Shown here piece after piece: positions 51,295 to 59,501 of a stretch of 64,000 bases of DNA. Made by a program: the position numbers and the translations under genes. Under the pieces are notes generated by a model that saw only the letters and a list, made by a program, of their open reading frames with translations, was not told the origin of the DNA and searched no databases. Source of the DNA: UBA6055 sp965221275 (GTDB lineage: Bacteria > Chloroflexota > Anaerolineae > Aggregatilineales > Phototrophicaceae); the NCBI GenBank assembly GCA_965221275.1, contig OZ244874.1, forward strand, positions 620,001 through 684,000, in the 5' to 3' direction. Position 1 is the first letter of the stretch, and each line of letters begins with the position of its first letter.

Positions 51295-52494
51295 TCAAGT
51301 TTTGACAAATCTATTTGCATTGAATACCGGCGCCTCTGCCGATCTTCGGATGCGCAATCGTGTTGGCACCATATGACAACGCGGCGGAAAATCATGACCA
51401 TCGAGGCGATCCAGCAGCATCTGGGAAGCTGCCTTGCCCAGCTTAAACGCATTTTGAGAAACGGTGGTCAAGGGCACCCCAATATAAGAAGCCATGCTAA
51501 TGTCATCAAAACCGACCACCGAAACATCATCAGGCACCCGATACCCTATCTTCTGCAAAGCGCTGATAGTGATGATAGCGAGAATATCATTGATACAGAC
51601 GATGGCAGATGGTGGTTCACCCCCATAATTATGAGGACCTTCATTCATCAAGCGCATGACCTGCTCAGTGATCAGTTGGCTTTGCGGACCTACCAGATGA
51701 TAAATATCCGTCTCGTGAAATTCATGACGCCCGGGGGAGCTAATTTTCCAAGGCGGAAACGCTTGCATACCGCGCTCTTCAAGAGCTGTCACATAACCGC
51801 GATGCCGTTCATCAACCGACCGCAAGCTGCTGATATCCGGCATTAATTGCACAATATGCCGATGCCCCAGATCAATGAGATGCGACACCAGCTCGTAAGC
51901 GCCGTTGAAGTTATCGCTGGCGACATAATCGGCCTCGATGCCCTCGATCAGCCGATCGATAAAGACGATGGGAATGCGCCGCCGCTGGTACTCGCGCAAG
52001 GTGGAATATGTCTCATCCACCGGGTTGGCGCTCGCCCAAATGATCAGCCCGGCAACATTTTCATCGAGCAGCTGCTGCAAGATCGCCGCTTCCTCGTGAA
52101 GCCCTCCCGCGTTGCTGAAAATCACCTGATAGCCGGCCGAGCGCAACTCTGTCTCGGCACTGCTCAGCAAGCTACTATGGATTTCATTGTGGAAACTGTG
52201 GGTGATATAACCAATGGAACGGCTATTGGATTGGTCTTCAGGCTGATGGGTGACAAAGGTGCCGCGCCCCGCCGCGCGCGTGATGAGCCCTTCAACTTCC
52301 AGCCGCTGCAAAGAAATACGAACGGTGGTGCGGCTGATATCAAGATGATGGGAAAGCTGCGTTTCCGTGGGGATGCGTTCGCCATGTCGCCAACGCCCAG
52401 ACACGATTAAACGGCGCAACTGATTGTGCAGTTGCACGTGGAGCGAGATATAGCTATTGTGATCCAGCCGGATCTTCTCAAGTTTGTCGCGCAT
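51295..52494 (-). CDS. GntR-LacI hybrid transcriptional regulator (AraR-like architecture)
   Basis: A 399-residue repressor-type protein. Residues about 15-80 are a GntR winged helix (LRRLIVSGRWRHGERIPTETQLSHHLDISRTTVR, ending GLITRAAGRGTFV). Residues about 95-385 are a LacI-type sugar-binding domain (SIGYITHSF, VSHLIDLGHRHIVQL, ICINDILAI, DDVSVVGFDDISMASYIGVPLTTV). This mix is known from AraR. It is encoded just upstream of the ABC operon on the same strand and probably controls it in response to a sugar. A TGTACA inverted site lies 36 bases before its start. Confidence 0.92.
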   Translation of the reverse strand: MRDKLEKIRLDHNSYISLHVQLHNQLRRLIVSGRWRHGERIPTETQLSHHLDISRTTVRISLQRLEVEGLITRAAGRGTFVTHQPEDQSNSRSIGYITHSFHNEIHSSLLSSAETELRSAGYQVIFSNAGGLHEEAAILQQLLDENVAGLIIWASANPVDETYSTLREYQRRRIPIVFIDRLIEGIEADYVASDNFNGAYELVSHLIDLGHRHIVQLMPDISSLRSVDERHRGYVTALEERGMQAFPPWKISSPGRHEFHETDIYHLVGPQSQLITEQVMRLMNEGPHNYGGEPPSAIVCINDILAIITISALQKIGYRVPDDVSVVGFDDISMASYIGVPLTTVSQNAFKLGKAASQMLLDRLDGHDFPPRCHMVPTRLRIRRSAEAPVFNANRFVKT

Positions 52495-52529
52495 AAAGTT
52501 GACTGTGTCGCAAAGAACACTTTATTAAA

Positions 52530-52549
52530 TGTACACAAATGTATGTACA
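52530..52549. promoter_or_regulatory. Candidate operator with two TGTACA sites
   Basis: Two palindromic TGTACA hexamers lie 14 bases apart (52530-52535 and 52544-52549), immediately upstream of the GntR-LacI regulator gene. AraR-type operators also carry GTAC cores. Autoregulation by the adjacent regulator is likely but not shown. Confidence 0.5.
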
Positions 52550-52709
52550 ATGCGGGACTATAACACGTAAAATGCCGATTGGCAATGGATTAAATTTTCT
52601 CTCTTCAAAACCAACATCGGATTTACAGCCTGCCTCAATTCCTGTAAGCTGATAATGATGCTTTTTCCGTTAGCACATTCAATGTCAACCATATCGAGGG
52701 ATGCTAATC

Positions 52710-53108
52710 GTGTGGCAACCAAATCGCAAGCAGACCAGCCTGCCCCGGCTCTTTTTCATTTTAGTATCGGCATCATTGCTTTTCATCGGCGGTGTTCTCC
52801 TGCTGGCAGATTTGCAATGTGCCGCCGACATCGAAGGTTGGTGGGCACAGCCCTATCCCGGCGCCGAGACAATCGATATTCAGTACGATCTCTTTCGCGC
52901 GCGGGCATTGGGGGAGACGCGCTGGATCATGGAATCCACCGATGATCTGGAGACAGTCCGAAAATTTTACCAGGACCTGACACTTGAAGTTTTGAATTCC
53001 GGGCGAACGCGCGGCTTGGCTTGGGCTGATCGCTTTGTCGAAGAGATTGAAAAAGAAGATGGCAACAAAGTGACCCGCATCGTCTTGTTCAGCTCCTGCG
53101 GGACCTAA
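52710..53108 (+). CDS. Small membrane-anchored protein of unknown function
   Basis: A 132-residue protein with one N-terminal membrane helix (about residues 14-34, LPRLFFILVSASLLFIGGVL) and an outside domain of about 95 residues (YDLFRARALGETRWIMESTDDLETVRKFYQDL, ending VLFSSCGT). The GTG at 52710 has GAGGG at a nine-base distance; an ATG at 52701 touches that GAGGG directly. No family was recognised. The isomerase gene follows after 21 bases on the same strand. Confidence 0.65.
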   Translation: MWQPNRKQTSLPRLFFILVSASLLFIGGVLLLADLQCAADIEGWWAQPYPGAETIDIQYDLFRARALGETRWIMESTDDLETVRKFYQDLTLEVLNSGRTRGLAWADRFVEEIEKEDGNKVTRIVLFSSCGT

Positions 53109-53129
53109 ACAGACTACGAGCTTCAGCCG

Positions 53130-54017
53130 ATGAAAATTTCCGCTTTCCCCAAATGCTATCTGGACCAAATCGCCGGCGACCGCAGCATGACCGTCTTCGA
53201 CTGGATCGAGATGGCGAAGTCCTTGCCGGCCGAAGGGCTGGAAATGTACGAAGGCTTCTTCACCAGCCTCGACGACGATTACATCCTGCAGCTGCGCGAT
53301 GCCATCGCCGAAGCCGGCTTCGCCATGCCTATGCTTTGCTGCTCGCCCAATTTCACCCACCCCGACCCCGACCAACGTAAACGCGCCGTCGAGCACCAGG
53401 CGAAGATGATCCGCATCACCAGATTGCTGGGTGGCGAGGGTGCCGTTTGCCGGGTCCTAAGTGGGCAGCGTTACCCCAATGTCAGCCGCGAGCGTGGCTT
53501 GCACTGGGTAGTCGAGTGCATTGAGGAATTGCTGCCGATAGCGCGGGAGCAGAAGATCATCCTGGGTTTGGAGAATCACTACAAAGATGGCTTTTGGCAA
53601 TATCCGGAATTTGCGCAGAAAATGGATGTCTTTCTGGAATTGCTGGGTGCCATTCCCGAACGCGAATACTTCGGTGTGCAGTACGACCCCTCCAATGCGA
53701 TTGTGGCTGGTGATGATCCGATTGAACTGCTGCGGGCGGTGGCGGATCGGGTGGTGAGTATGCACGCCAGCGATCGCTACCTGTCGGATGGCGTCACCTT
53801 GGATGAATTGCGGGGCAGCGATGGCACCATTGGCTATTCACCAGCCCTGCAACACGGTGTCACTGGCAAGGGCTTGAACGATTACGATACAATTTTTCAA
53901 ATCTTGCGCGATGTGGGTTATAGTGGCTGGGTCAGCATCGAGGATGGCATGAACGGCATGGACGAGATGCGCAACTCACTGGAATTCCTGCATCAAATGC
54001 GGGAGAAGTATTTTTAA
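53130..54017 (+). CDS. Sugar phosphate isomerase/epimerase (xylose isomerase-like TIM barrel)
   Basis: A 295-residue AP endonuclease 2/IolE-like barrel. The metal-site strands are visible: AEGLEMYEGFF, MPMLCCSPNFTHPD, LGLENHYKDGFW (Glu), VQYDPSNAIVAGDDP (Asp), VVSMHASDRY (His) and WVSIEDGMNG (Glu near the C-terminus). It probably isomerises or epimerises a sugar or inositol derivative in the cytoplasm. It leads a three-gene run with a zinc dehydrogenase and a HUMPS-type decarboxylase. Confidence 0.87.
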   Translation: MKISAFPKCYLDQIAGDRSMTVFDWIEMAKSLPAEGLEMYEGFFTSLDDDYILQLRDAIAEAGFAMPMLCCSPNFTHPDPDQRKRAVEHQAKMIRITRLLGGEGAVCRVLSGQRYPNVSRERGLHWVVECIEELLPIAREQKIILGLENHYKDGFWQYPEFAQKMDVFLELLGAIPEREYFGVQYDPSNAIVAGDDPIELLRAVADRVVSMHASDRYLSDGVTLDELRGSDGTIGYSPALQHGVTGKGLNDYDTIFQILRDVGYSGWVSIEDGMNGMDEMRNSLEFLHQMREKYF

Positions 54018-54095
54018 TTCGTCGCCAAAGGCAATCAATGGGCGCATAATCGCATCGCCCATCTATCAACAATATTTCAAATAAGGACAGTATCA

Positions 54096-55139
54096 ATGGA
54101 AGCATTGATCAAATACGGGCGCGAAGATAAAAATGTTGAACTGCGCGATATCCCCCAACCGCCAGATCCCGCGCCGGGTCAAGTTGTGGTGCAAGTCCAG
54201 GCGGCTGGCGTTTGCGGTAGTGACCTACATATGTGGCGCGAACACCAAAGTTGGGAGATCAAGTTGCCGCTGGTCTTGGGGCACGAGTTTTGTGGGACGG
54301 TCGCGGCTATCGGCGGCGGCGTGCAAAACTTCAAAGTGGGCGATCGCGTGGCGGTGGAGACAGCGGCAAAAGTCTGCGGCAACTGCGCATTCTGCCATTC
54401 AGGCGCTTACAACCAATGCCCGCACCGCCTGGGCTATGGCGCCCTGCATGATGGCGCTTTCACCCAGTTTGTGACCGCGCGCCAGGGTATCTTGCACCAG
54501 ATCCCAGATAACGTACCCTTCGAGCATGCATCACTGACCGAGCCGATCTGCGTCGCCTATAACGCCTTGGTGGAGAAGACACCAGTGCAGCGCCCGGGCG
54601 ATATCGTGGTGATTCAAGGACCCGGTCCCATTGGCATGATGGCGCTCTTGGTGGCGAAGCTGCGCGGCGCCAGCGAAATCATCATGCTGGGCACCCGCCA
54701 CGACCGGCAACGCCTGGCTGTAGCGGCGGCAATCGGCGCGACCAAGACCCTCAATATCGACGAGAACGACCCCCTGGATTTGCTGCGCTCGCTAGGTGAT
54801 GGCTACGGCGCTGACCTGGTGGTGGATTGCAGCGGGGTCAGCATCGCTCTAAAATCCGCTATGGAAATGGTTCGCCCCAATGGCATCATCACCAAAATAG
54901 GCTGGGGACCGCAACCCTTGGACTTCTCGCTAGATCCCTTGGTGCAAAAAGCGGTGACGCTGCAAGGCTGCTTCAGCCACTTATATTCCACCTGGGAGCG
55001 CGCGCTGGCATTGCTATCGAGCGGGCAAATCGACCTCACCCCCATCATCGGCGGCGTCTATCCACTGACTGAATGGGAAGAAGGTTTTGAAGAGATGGAA
55101 GCCGGCAACAACGTCAAATCTGTGCTGGTCCCGGCTTAG
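54096..55139 (+). CDS. Zinc-dependent medium-chain dehydrogenase (sorbitol/threonine type)
   Basis: A 347-residue MDR enzyme with AAGGAC before the ATG. GVCGSDLHMW and LGHEFCGTV provide the catalytic zinc ligands, CGNCAFCHSGAYNQC the structural zinc Cys, and VVIQGPGPIGMMALLVAKL the NAD site. It would oxidise a polyol or sugar acid, giving a keto form for the neighbouring isomerase or decarboxylase. It is not a close duplicate of the dehydrogenase at 18714. Confidence 0.9.
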   Translation: MEALIKYGREDKNVELRDIPQPPDPAPGQVVVQVQAAGVCGSDLHMWREHQSWEIKLPLVLGHEFCGTVAAIGGGVQNFKVGDRVAVETAAKVCGNCAFCHSGAYNQCPHRLGYGALHDGAFTQFVTARQGILHQIPDNVPFEHASLTEPICVAYNALVEKTPVQRPGDIVVIQGPGPIGMMALLVAKLRGASEIIMLGTRHDRQRLAVAAAIGATKTLNIDENDPLDLLRSLGDGYGADLVVDCSGVSIALKSAMEMVRPNGIITKIGWGPQPLDFSLDPLVQKAVTLQGCFSHLYSTWERALALLSSGQIDLTPIIGGVYPLTEWEEGFEEMEAGNNVKSVLVPA

Positions 55140-55148
55140 GAGCAGATC

Positions 55149-55835
55149 GTGAAAGCCAAAATACAAATCTCAATTGATGTCATCGACTTGGAGGAAGCGC
55201 TGGATCTGGCGCGCGCCTCGGTTAAAGCTGGGGTCGATTGGCTGGAAGTCGGCACGCCACTGCTGCTGGCGGAAGGGCTGCATGCGGTGCGGGCTTTCCG
55301 CAGCGCTTTCCCCGACACGCCAATCGTGGTAGACCTGAAGACGATGGATGGCGCCGGCTTGGAAGCCGAAATGATGTTCAAAGCCGGTGGCGATATGGTG
55401 GTGGTCATGGGACAAGCGCATGACGCCAGCATCATCGAGCAAGTCAAAATGGCAAAACAGTATGGCAAGCAAGTGATGTGCGATGTCATGCTCTGCCCCG
55501 ACAAACCCGGCCGGGCAAGGCAAGCGCAAGAAATGGGTGTGGATTACATCATCGTCCACACCGGCTTCGACGAGCGCAACATGATCCCGGGGCTAAGCCC
55601 GCTCGATGACCTGCCGGCAGTGTTGGAAGCAGTGGATATCCCGGTGCAGGCAGTTGGCGGCTTGAGCGTGCCCCAGGCGATCCAAACGCTGGAAATGGGC
55701 GCCGCGATCGTCGTCTTTGGCGCGCCACTGGTCATCAGCGGAAAAGAATTCAAAGCCGCCGACCCCAATTTTGACCAGCAATTGCGAGAGATCGTCCAGT
55801 CAGTTCGCGGGGCTGCGAAGCGACGCAAGCTATAA
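55149..55835 (+). CDS. HUMPS/KGPDC family decarboxylase or aldolase (hexulose-6-phosphate synthase-like)
   Basis: A 228-residue OMP decarboxylase-superfamily barrel. The metal and catalytic motif DLKTMD near residue 60 is diagnostic for hexulose-6-phosphate synthase and 3-keto-L-gulonate-6-phosphate decarboxylase. DWLEVGTPLLLAEG and the phosphate loop IPVQAVGGLSVPQAIQTLEMGAAIVVFGAPL agree. It starts with GTG and AGGAGC six bases before. Without a PHI isomerase neighbour, formaldehyde fixation is less likely than decarboxylation or aldol cleavage of a keto-sugar acid phosphate. Confidence 0.87.
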   Translation: MKAKIQISIDVIDLEEALDLARASVKAGVDWLEVGTPLLLAEGLHAVRAFRSAFPDTPIVVDLKTMDGAGLEAEMMFKAGGDMVVVMGQAHDASIIEQVKMAKQYGKQVMCDVMLCPDKPGRARQAQEMGVDYIIVHTGFDERNMIPGLSPLDDLPAVLEAVDIPVQAVGGLSVPQAIQTLEMGAAIVVFGAPLVISGKEFKAADPNFDQQLREIVQSVRGAAKRRKL

Positions 55836-55922
55836 TCAGCGTAGCTTTCTATCCTCCGGCGTGTTTTACCCTATAGATGATGATTGTGAAATTTTTCGCA
55901 TTTCAGCTTGCCAAGCCTCGTA

Positions 55923-55951
55923 TTGAGCATGAGAGAATTTGGGCGTATACT
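55923..55951 (+). promoter_or_regulatory. Promoter of the acyl-CoA dehydrogenase-like pair
   Basis: TTGAGC, a 17-base spacer and TATACT, ending 41 bases before the ATG at 55993. Confidence 0.6.
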
Positions 55952-55992
55952 CGTTCATTTGACATACGGAGCGACTGATTGGGAAAGCTAGC

Positions 55993-57555
55993 ATGTTTGT
56001 AGATGATGTCAATTTCGGCGAAATCGTGGACTTCGACCAATTGCGTCGGTCAATACGCGATTTGTACGATGCCCTCTTGCCGGATTTCGACATGCACAAG
56101 TCGCTGCAGGTCGGCACCGAATTATATGGGGATGACCCCAGTACGATGATCGCCGCCGGCGCCAGCATGTTGGCTTGGATGACCATCATCGCCGCCGGTG
56201 AAGACAACATCGCCGAAGAGTTGAAAGACAGCCTGTTCACCCTGGGTTGGACGGAAGAAGAGATCGGCTCCGACCTGTTAAGCGCGGGCACAATCGCCAA
56301 GCCCCTCAACGACGAACCCGATTGTACCGATTTTTATCTCAAAGGACGCAAATGGCTGATCAATAACTCCCACCATGCCGATTATCATACGATCGTCGCC
56401 AAGACCGATCCCAACTCCAGCGGACCACGGTCGCTATCGATCTTCCTGGTGCCACAGAGCAGTTGCAAGAATTGGCAACGGCTGGAGACACACGTGCTAC
56501 GCCGCATGGTGCTGACATCCTTCGAGATTGATGGACCCGGCCGCCTGCTGGGCAAGCTGGGGCACGGCTTACAGATCTTGCAGCGGATGGCGATGCCGAG
56601 CAAATACCAATGCGCTTATGTCGGCATTAAGCTTTTGAACGAGGCGATCCCCGCCAGTATCGATCATCTCTCCAAAAAGCGCATCTTCAACGAGAATCCC
56701 ATCAACTTCAGTAATGTCCTGCGACAAATGTATAACCTCGTCCTACAAGGCGCGGTGCTCAACTTCATCTACTATCGCGCCCTGGCTCTCAGTTCCAGCA
56801 ACTTCCTGCAATTTCACGGCGTTATGCTAAAGTCTTGGTTGCTGCTGCGCGCTAACGAATTGCTAGGCCAAAACTTGTTGGTTGTCGGCTCGAAAGGGTT
56901 CCTGGCGGAATCGGTCATCGGGCGCAACGCCATCGATTCTTTTGTCCTGCCTGTCTTTGATGGACATTACACCATCAACACATTGATGACCGCCAAACAC
57001 GCCAAGCGCTACTTGGGGGCAAAACGCCGCGCCGATGTCGATAAACGAATGGCGATATTGCGCCACGGCATTTCTTCATCGCGTTCCGGCGATCAAATTC
57101 GCGCCTCTTCCCGCCACTTGCGCAATCCCGATTTCTTCGATTATGCGAGTTACATTGAAGACCTCGAGCTGCCAATTAATCTTGATGCCCGCGGCTTGGT
57201 CGCTGCCATGCAATCGCTGACGGAGGAATTGAATCAACGCGATTTGACCACAGATCCAGAGCATCGCTATAAACTGGGCACCATGCTGCACTGGATGGAG
57301 GCGCTGCTGGCTGCCTGCGAATTGTGGAAAGCCACCGAAGAAGAAGAATTTCTTAACGCGGTGGCGCTGCAATATAACGCTTTTGCCAATCAATTTAATC
57401 AGATCATCAGCGAAAGCGCCTTGAATACGCCTTTCCTGTCGCTCATGCGGCAACAGCCCATGCGCTGCCAAGGGAAACCGCGCGATTTTCTGCTGCGCTT
57501 GTACCAGCTCGCCCAGCAATTTGCCACCCCGCGCGAAGCCATGGCGACCCGGTAA
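55993..57555 (+). CDS. Divergent acyl-CoA dehydrogenase-like flavoprotein, first tandem copy
   Basis: A 520-residue protein. The acyl-CoA dehydrogenase pattern is visible: LGWTEEEIGSDLL (the TEP-x-AGSD flavin motif), GRKWLINNSHHADYHTIVAKTDP, then a small beta domain, an RRMVLTSFEIDGP strand and a helical region (MPSKYQCAYVGIKLLNEAI). GSKGFLAESVIGRNAIDSF leads to VFDGHYTIN, which lines up with the YEGTNEIQ region; the usual base Glu would be Asp 323. The C-terminal about 150 residues exceed the standard fold. The substrate is unknown. Confidence 0.75.
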   Translation: MFVDDVNFGEIVDFDQLRRSIRDLYDALLPDFDMHKSLQVGTELYGDDPSTMIAAGASMLAWMTIIAAGEDNIAEELKDSLFTLGWTEEEIGSDLLSAGTIAKPLNDEPDCTDFYLKGRKWLINNSHHADYHTIVAKTDPNSSGPRSLSIFLVPQSSCKNWQRLETHVLRRMVLTSFEIDGPGRLLGKLGHGLQILQRMAMPSKYQCAYVGIKLLNEAIPASIDHLSKKRIFNENPINFSNVLRQMYNLVLQGAVLNFIYYRALALSSSNFLQFHGVMLKSWLLLRANELLGQNLLVVGSKGFLAESVIGRNAIDSFVLPVFDGHYTINTLMTAKHAKRYLGAKRRADVDKRMAILRHGISSSRSGDQIRASSRHLRNPDFFDYASYIEDLELPINLDARGLVAAMQSLTEELNQRDLTTDPEHRYKLGTMLHWMEALLAACELWKATEEEEFLNAVALQYNAFANQFNQIISESALNTPFLSLMRQQPMRCQGKPRDFLLRLYQLAQQFATPREAMATR

Positions 57556-57633
57556 ATGCGAAGTCGAATCGCACGATAGCGGCGGAACCTGCTCCTGCCC
57601 TGCCGCCTAACCTAAAGGACACTAACAGCTGTT

Positions 57634-59175
57634 ATGGAAATAGTTAAAGACGCCCAATTTGGCAATATCTTGGATTACCAGCGCCTGCGCGACGGCATGA
57701 TGGATGTGCTGGACAACGTCTACCCCAAGTTCAACTTGATGGGATCGATGTTAGAAGCCACGCGGCATTTTCGTAATAATCCCAGCTACATGACCGCCTG
57801 CGCCGCCAGTGGCTTGGCTTATATGATGCTGGTGGCCGCGGAAGAGTATGAGCTGGCAGCACAACTCAAAGGCAAGATCTTCACCCTAGGCTGGACGGAA
57901 GAGCATACCGGCACCGACCTGCTCAGCATTCAGACGCGCGCCACAGCCATGAATGGTGACCCCAGCGGCAAACAATATTACATCAAAGGGAAGAAATGGC
58001 TGATCAATAATTCCTATCACGCCGATTATCACTCGGTCATCGCCAAAACCGACCCCGAAGCCAGCGGTCCCCGCTCGCTATCGATCTTCGCCGTGCCACA
58101 CAGCAGCACCAAGAATTGGCAACGGATGGAGACCCACGTGCTGCGCAGCATGGTGCTGACCAAATATGATATCGATGGTCCAGGGACCCTCATCGGGCAA
58201 GAGGGACATGGTCTGGAGATCCTGCAACGCATGGCGCTCCCCTCCAAATACCATTGCTCTTATATGGGCGTGAAGATGGTGGATGATTCACTGCCCGCCG
58301 CCATCGAGCATCTGTCCAGCAAGAAGATCTTCGGCAACAATCCCATCCAGTTCAGCAATGTCTTCCGCCAACTATATAATCTGGTGCAACAGGCGGCGCT
58401 GGTCAACTTCACCTTCTTTCGCGCCCTGGCTTTCAGCGATAGCCCCTTCTTGCAATTTCATGGCATCATGTTGAAATCCTGGCTGCTGCTGAAATGCAAC
58501 GAGATCCTGTCACAGAATCTGCTGGTCACTGGTTCCAAAGGCTTCCTCAAAGAATCCAATATCGGCGGCAACGCCATTGACTCATTCGTTTATCCCGTCT
58601 TTGATGGGCATTACACGCTTAACACCCTGTTGACCTACAAACATGCCCGGCGTTACCTGCGCGCGGTCGAGCAAGGAGATCTCGCAACCCGAATGCACAC
58701 CCTGCGCGAAAATGCTTATGTGCCCTTGGAAGGCAAGCAAATCCTCAATAACAGCCGGGAAACCCGACGCCCGCCTTTCTTCAATTACGCTGATTATATT
58801 GCCAGCTGCGAACTGCCGATTGAGTTAGACGCGGCGCAGCTGGTCAAGGCAAGCGAGCGAATTCTGGATGCCATTCAAGCTCGGGAAGCCACCAACGAAC
58901 CCGAATTCCGCTACAAGATCGGCATGCTGATACATAATTTGGAGGCGCTGCTCTCGGCGGTGGAGCTGTGGAAAGTGACTGGCAACGACCACTACCTCAA
59001 CAACATCATCATGCAATACAACGAGATCGTCAAACTGATCAACCGCATCATCAGCGAAGGGTATTTTGAGCTGCCCTTCATGAATCCACTGCGTCAATTG
59101 CCATTGCCGAAAGTGGATGATCCACAGAGCTTTTTGCTCAGCTTGTTGGATGTGAAGGGGCAGATACGAGCTTAG
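57634..59175 (+). CDS. Divergent acyl-CoA dehydrogenase-like flavoprotein, second tandem copy
   Basis: A 513-residue paralog of the previous gene, matching it along the whole length: LGWTEEHTGTDLL, GKKWLINNSYHADYHSVIAKTDP, HVLRSMVLTKYDIDGPG, ITGSK-like VTGSKGFLKESNIGGNAIDSF and VFDGHYTLN, with Asp 324 at the same place. It follows after 78 bases. The pair probably arose by tandem duplication and may form a heteromer. No electron-transfer flavoprotein, thiolase or CoA ligase gene is near. The ribosome site is weak (AAAGGAC 14 bases away). Confidence 0.75.
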   Translation: MEIVKDAQFGNILDYQRLRDGMMDVLDNVYPKFNLMGSMLEATRHFRNNPSYMTACAASGLAYMMLVAAEEYELAAQLKGKIFTLGWTEEHTGTDLLSIQTRATAMNGDPSGKQYYIKGKKWLINNSYHADYHSVIAKTDPEASGPRSLSIFAVPHSSTKNWQRMETHVLRSMVLTKYDIDGPGTLIGQEGHGLEILQRMALPSKYHCSYMGVKMVDDSLPAAIEHLSSKKIFGNNPIQFSNVFRQLYNLVQQAALVNFTFFRALAFSDSPFLQFHGIMLKSWLLLKCNEILSQNLLVTGSKGFLKESNIGGNAIDSFVYPVFDGHYTLNTLLTYKHARRYLRAVEQGDLATRMHTLRENAYVPLEGKQILNNSRETRRPPFFNYADYIASCELPIELDAAQLVKASERILDAIQAREATNEPEFRYKIGMLIHNLEALLSAVELWKVTGNDHYLNNIIMQYNEIVKLINRIISEGYFELPFMNPLRQLPLPKVDDPQSFLLSLLDVKGQIRA

Positions 59176-59501
59176 CAGTCTGCTCTTGCATAAGCCGAAG
59201 ACATCCTTGCCCAAACGCGACCCTATAGTCGCCATTTTCTACATAACCGCGCTACACTCAGTGCATGACCGACCAGAGCCAACCTAAGATCCCGTCAAAA
59301 AACAAATCAAATCGGACATAAAAGCAGGTTGTTGCCGAAAAAGTTTTTATCTCGGCAACAAAATGGCAACAAAAACGTATTTAGCGTAATGAACCTCAAG
59401 CGTAAATCCTGGCTTAGTCGCATATTTATCGATTCACTATCACAGCAAAGATCACCTATAAACAAATACATTTCTCTCATTCTCAAAACAAAGGTTAGCT
59501 C
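59176..59501 (+). other. 326-base gap without a gene
   Basis: An AT-rich stretch between the second acyl-CoA dehydrogenase-like gene and the M20 peptidase gene. No open frame with a family match was seen. It contains the inverted repeat at 59329-59361 and, near its end, poly-A/T rich sequence that could hold the peptidase promoter, though no convincing -35/-10 pair was found. Confidence 0.6.
59329..59361. promoter_or_regulatory. 10-base perfect inverted repeat TTGTTGCCGA/TCGGCAACAA
   Basis: The arms are separated by 13 AT-rich bases. GGCAACAAAA then repeats directly 11 bases further on (59354 and 59365). There is no following U-run, so an operator is as likely as a terminator. Confidence 0.5.

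Noticed and set aside
55993..59175. The tandem paralogs as a possible mobile or composite element
   Set aside because: No terminal inverted repeats, transposase or target duplications were seen; protein divergence between the copies suggests an old duplication.
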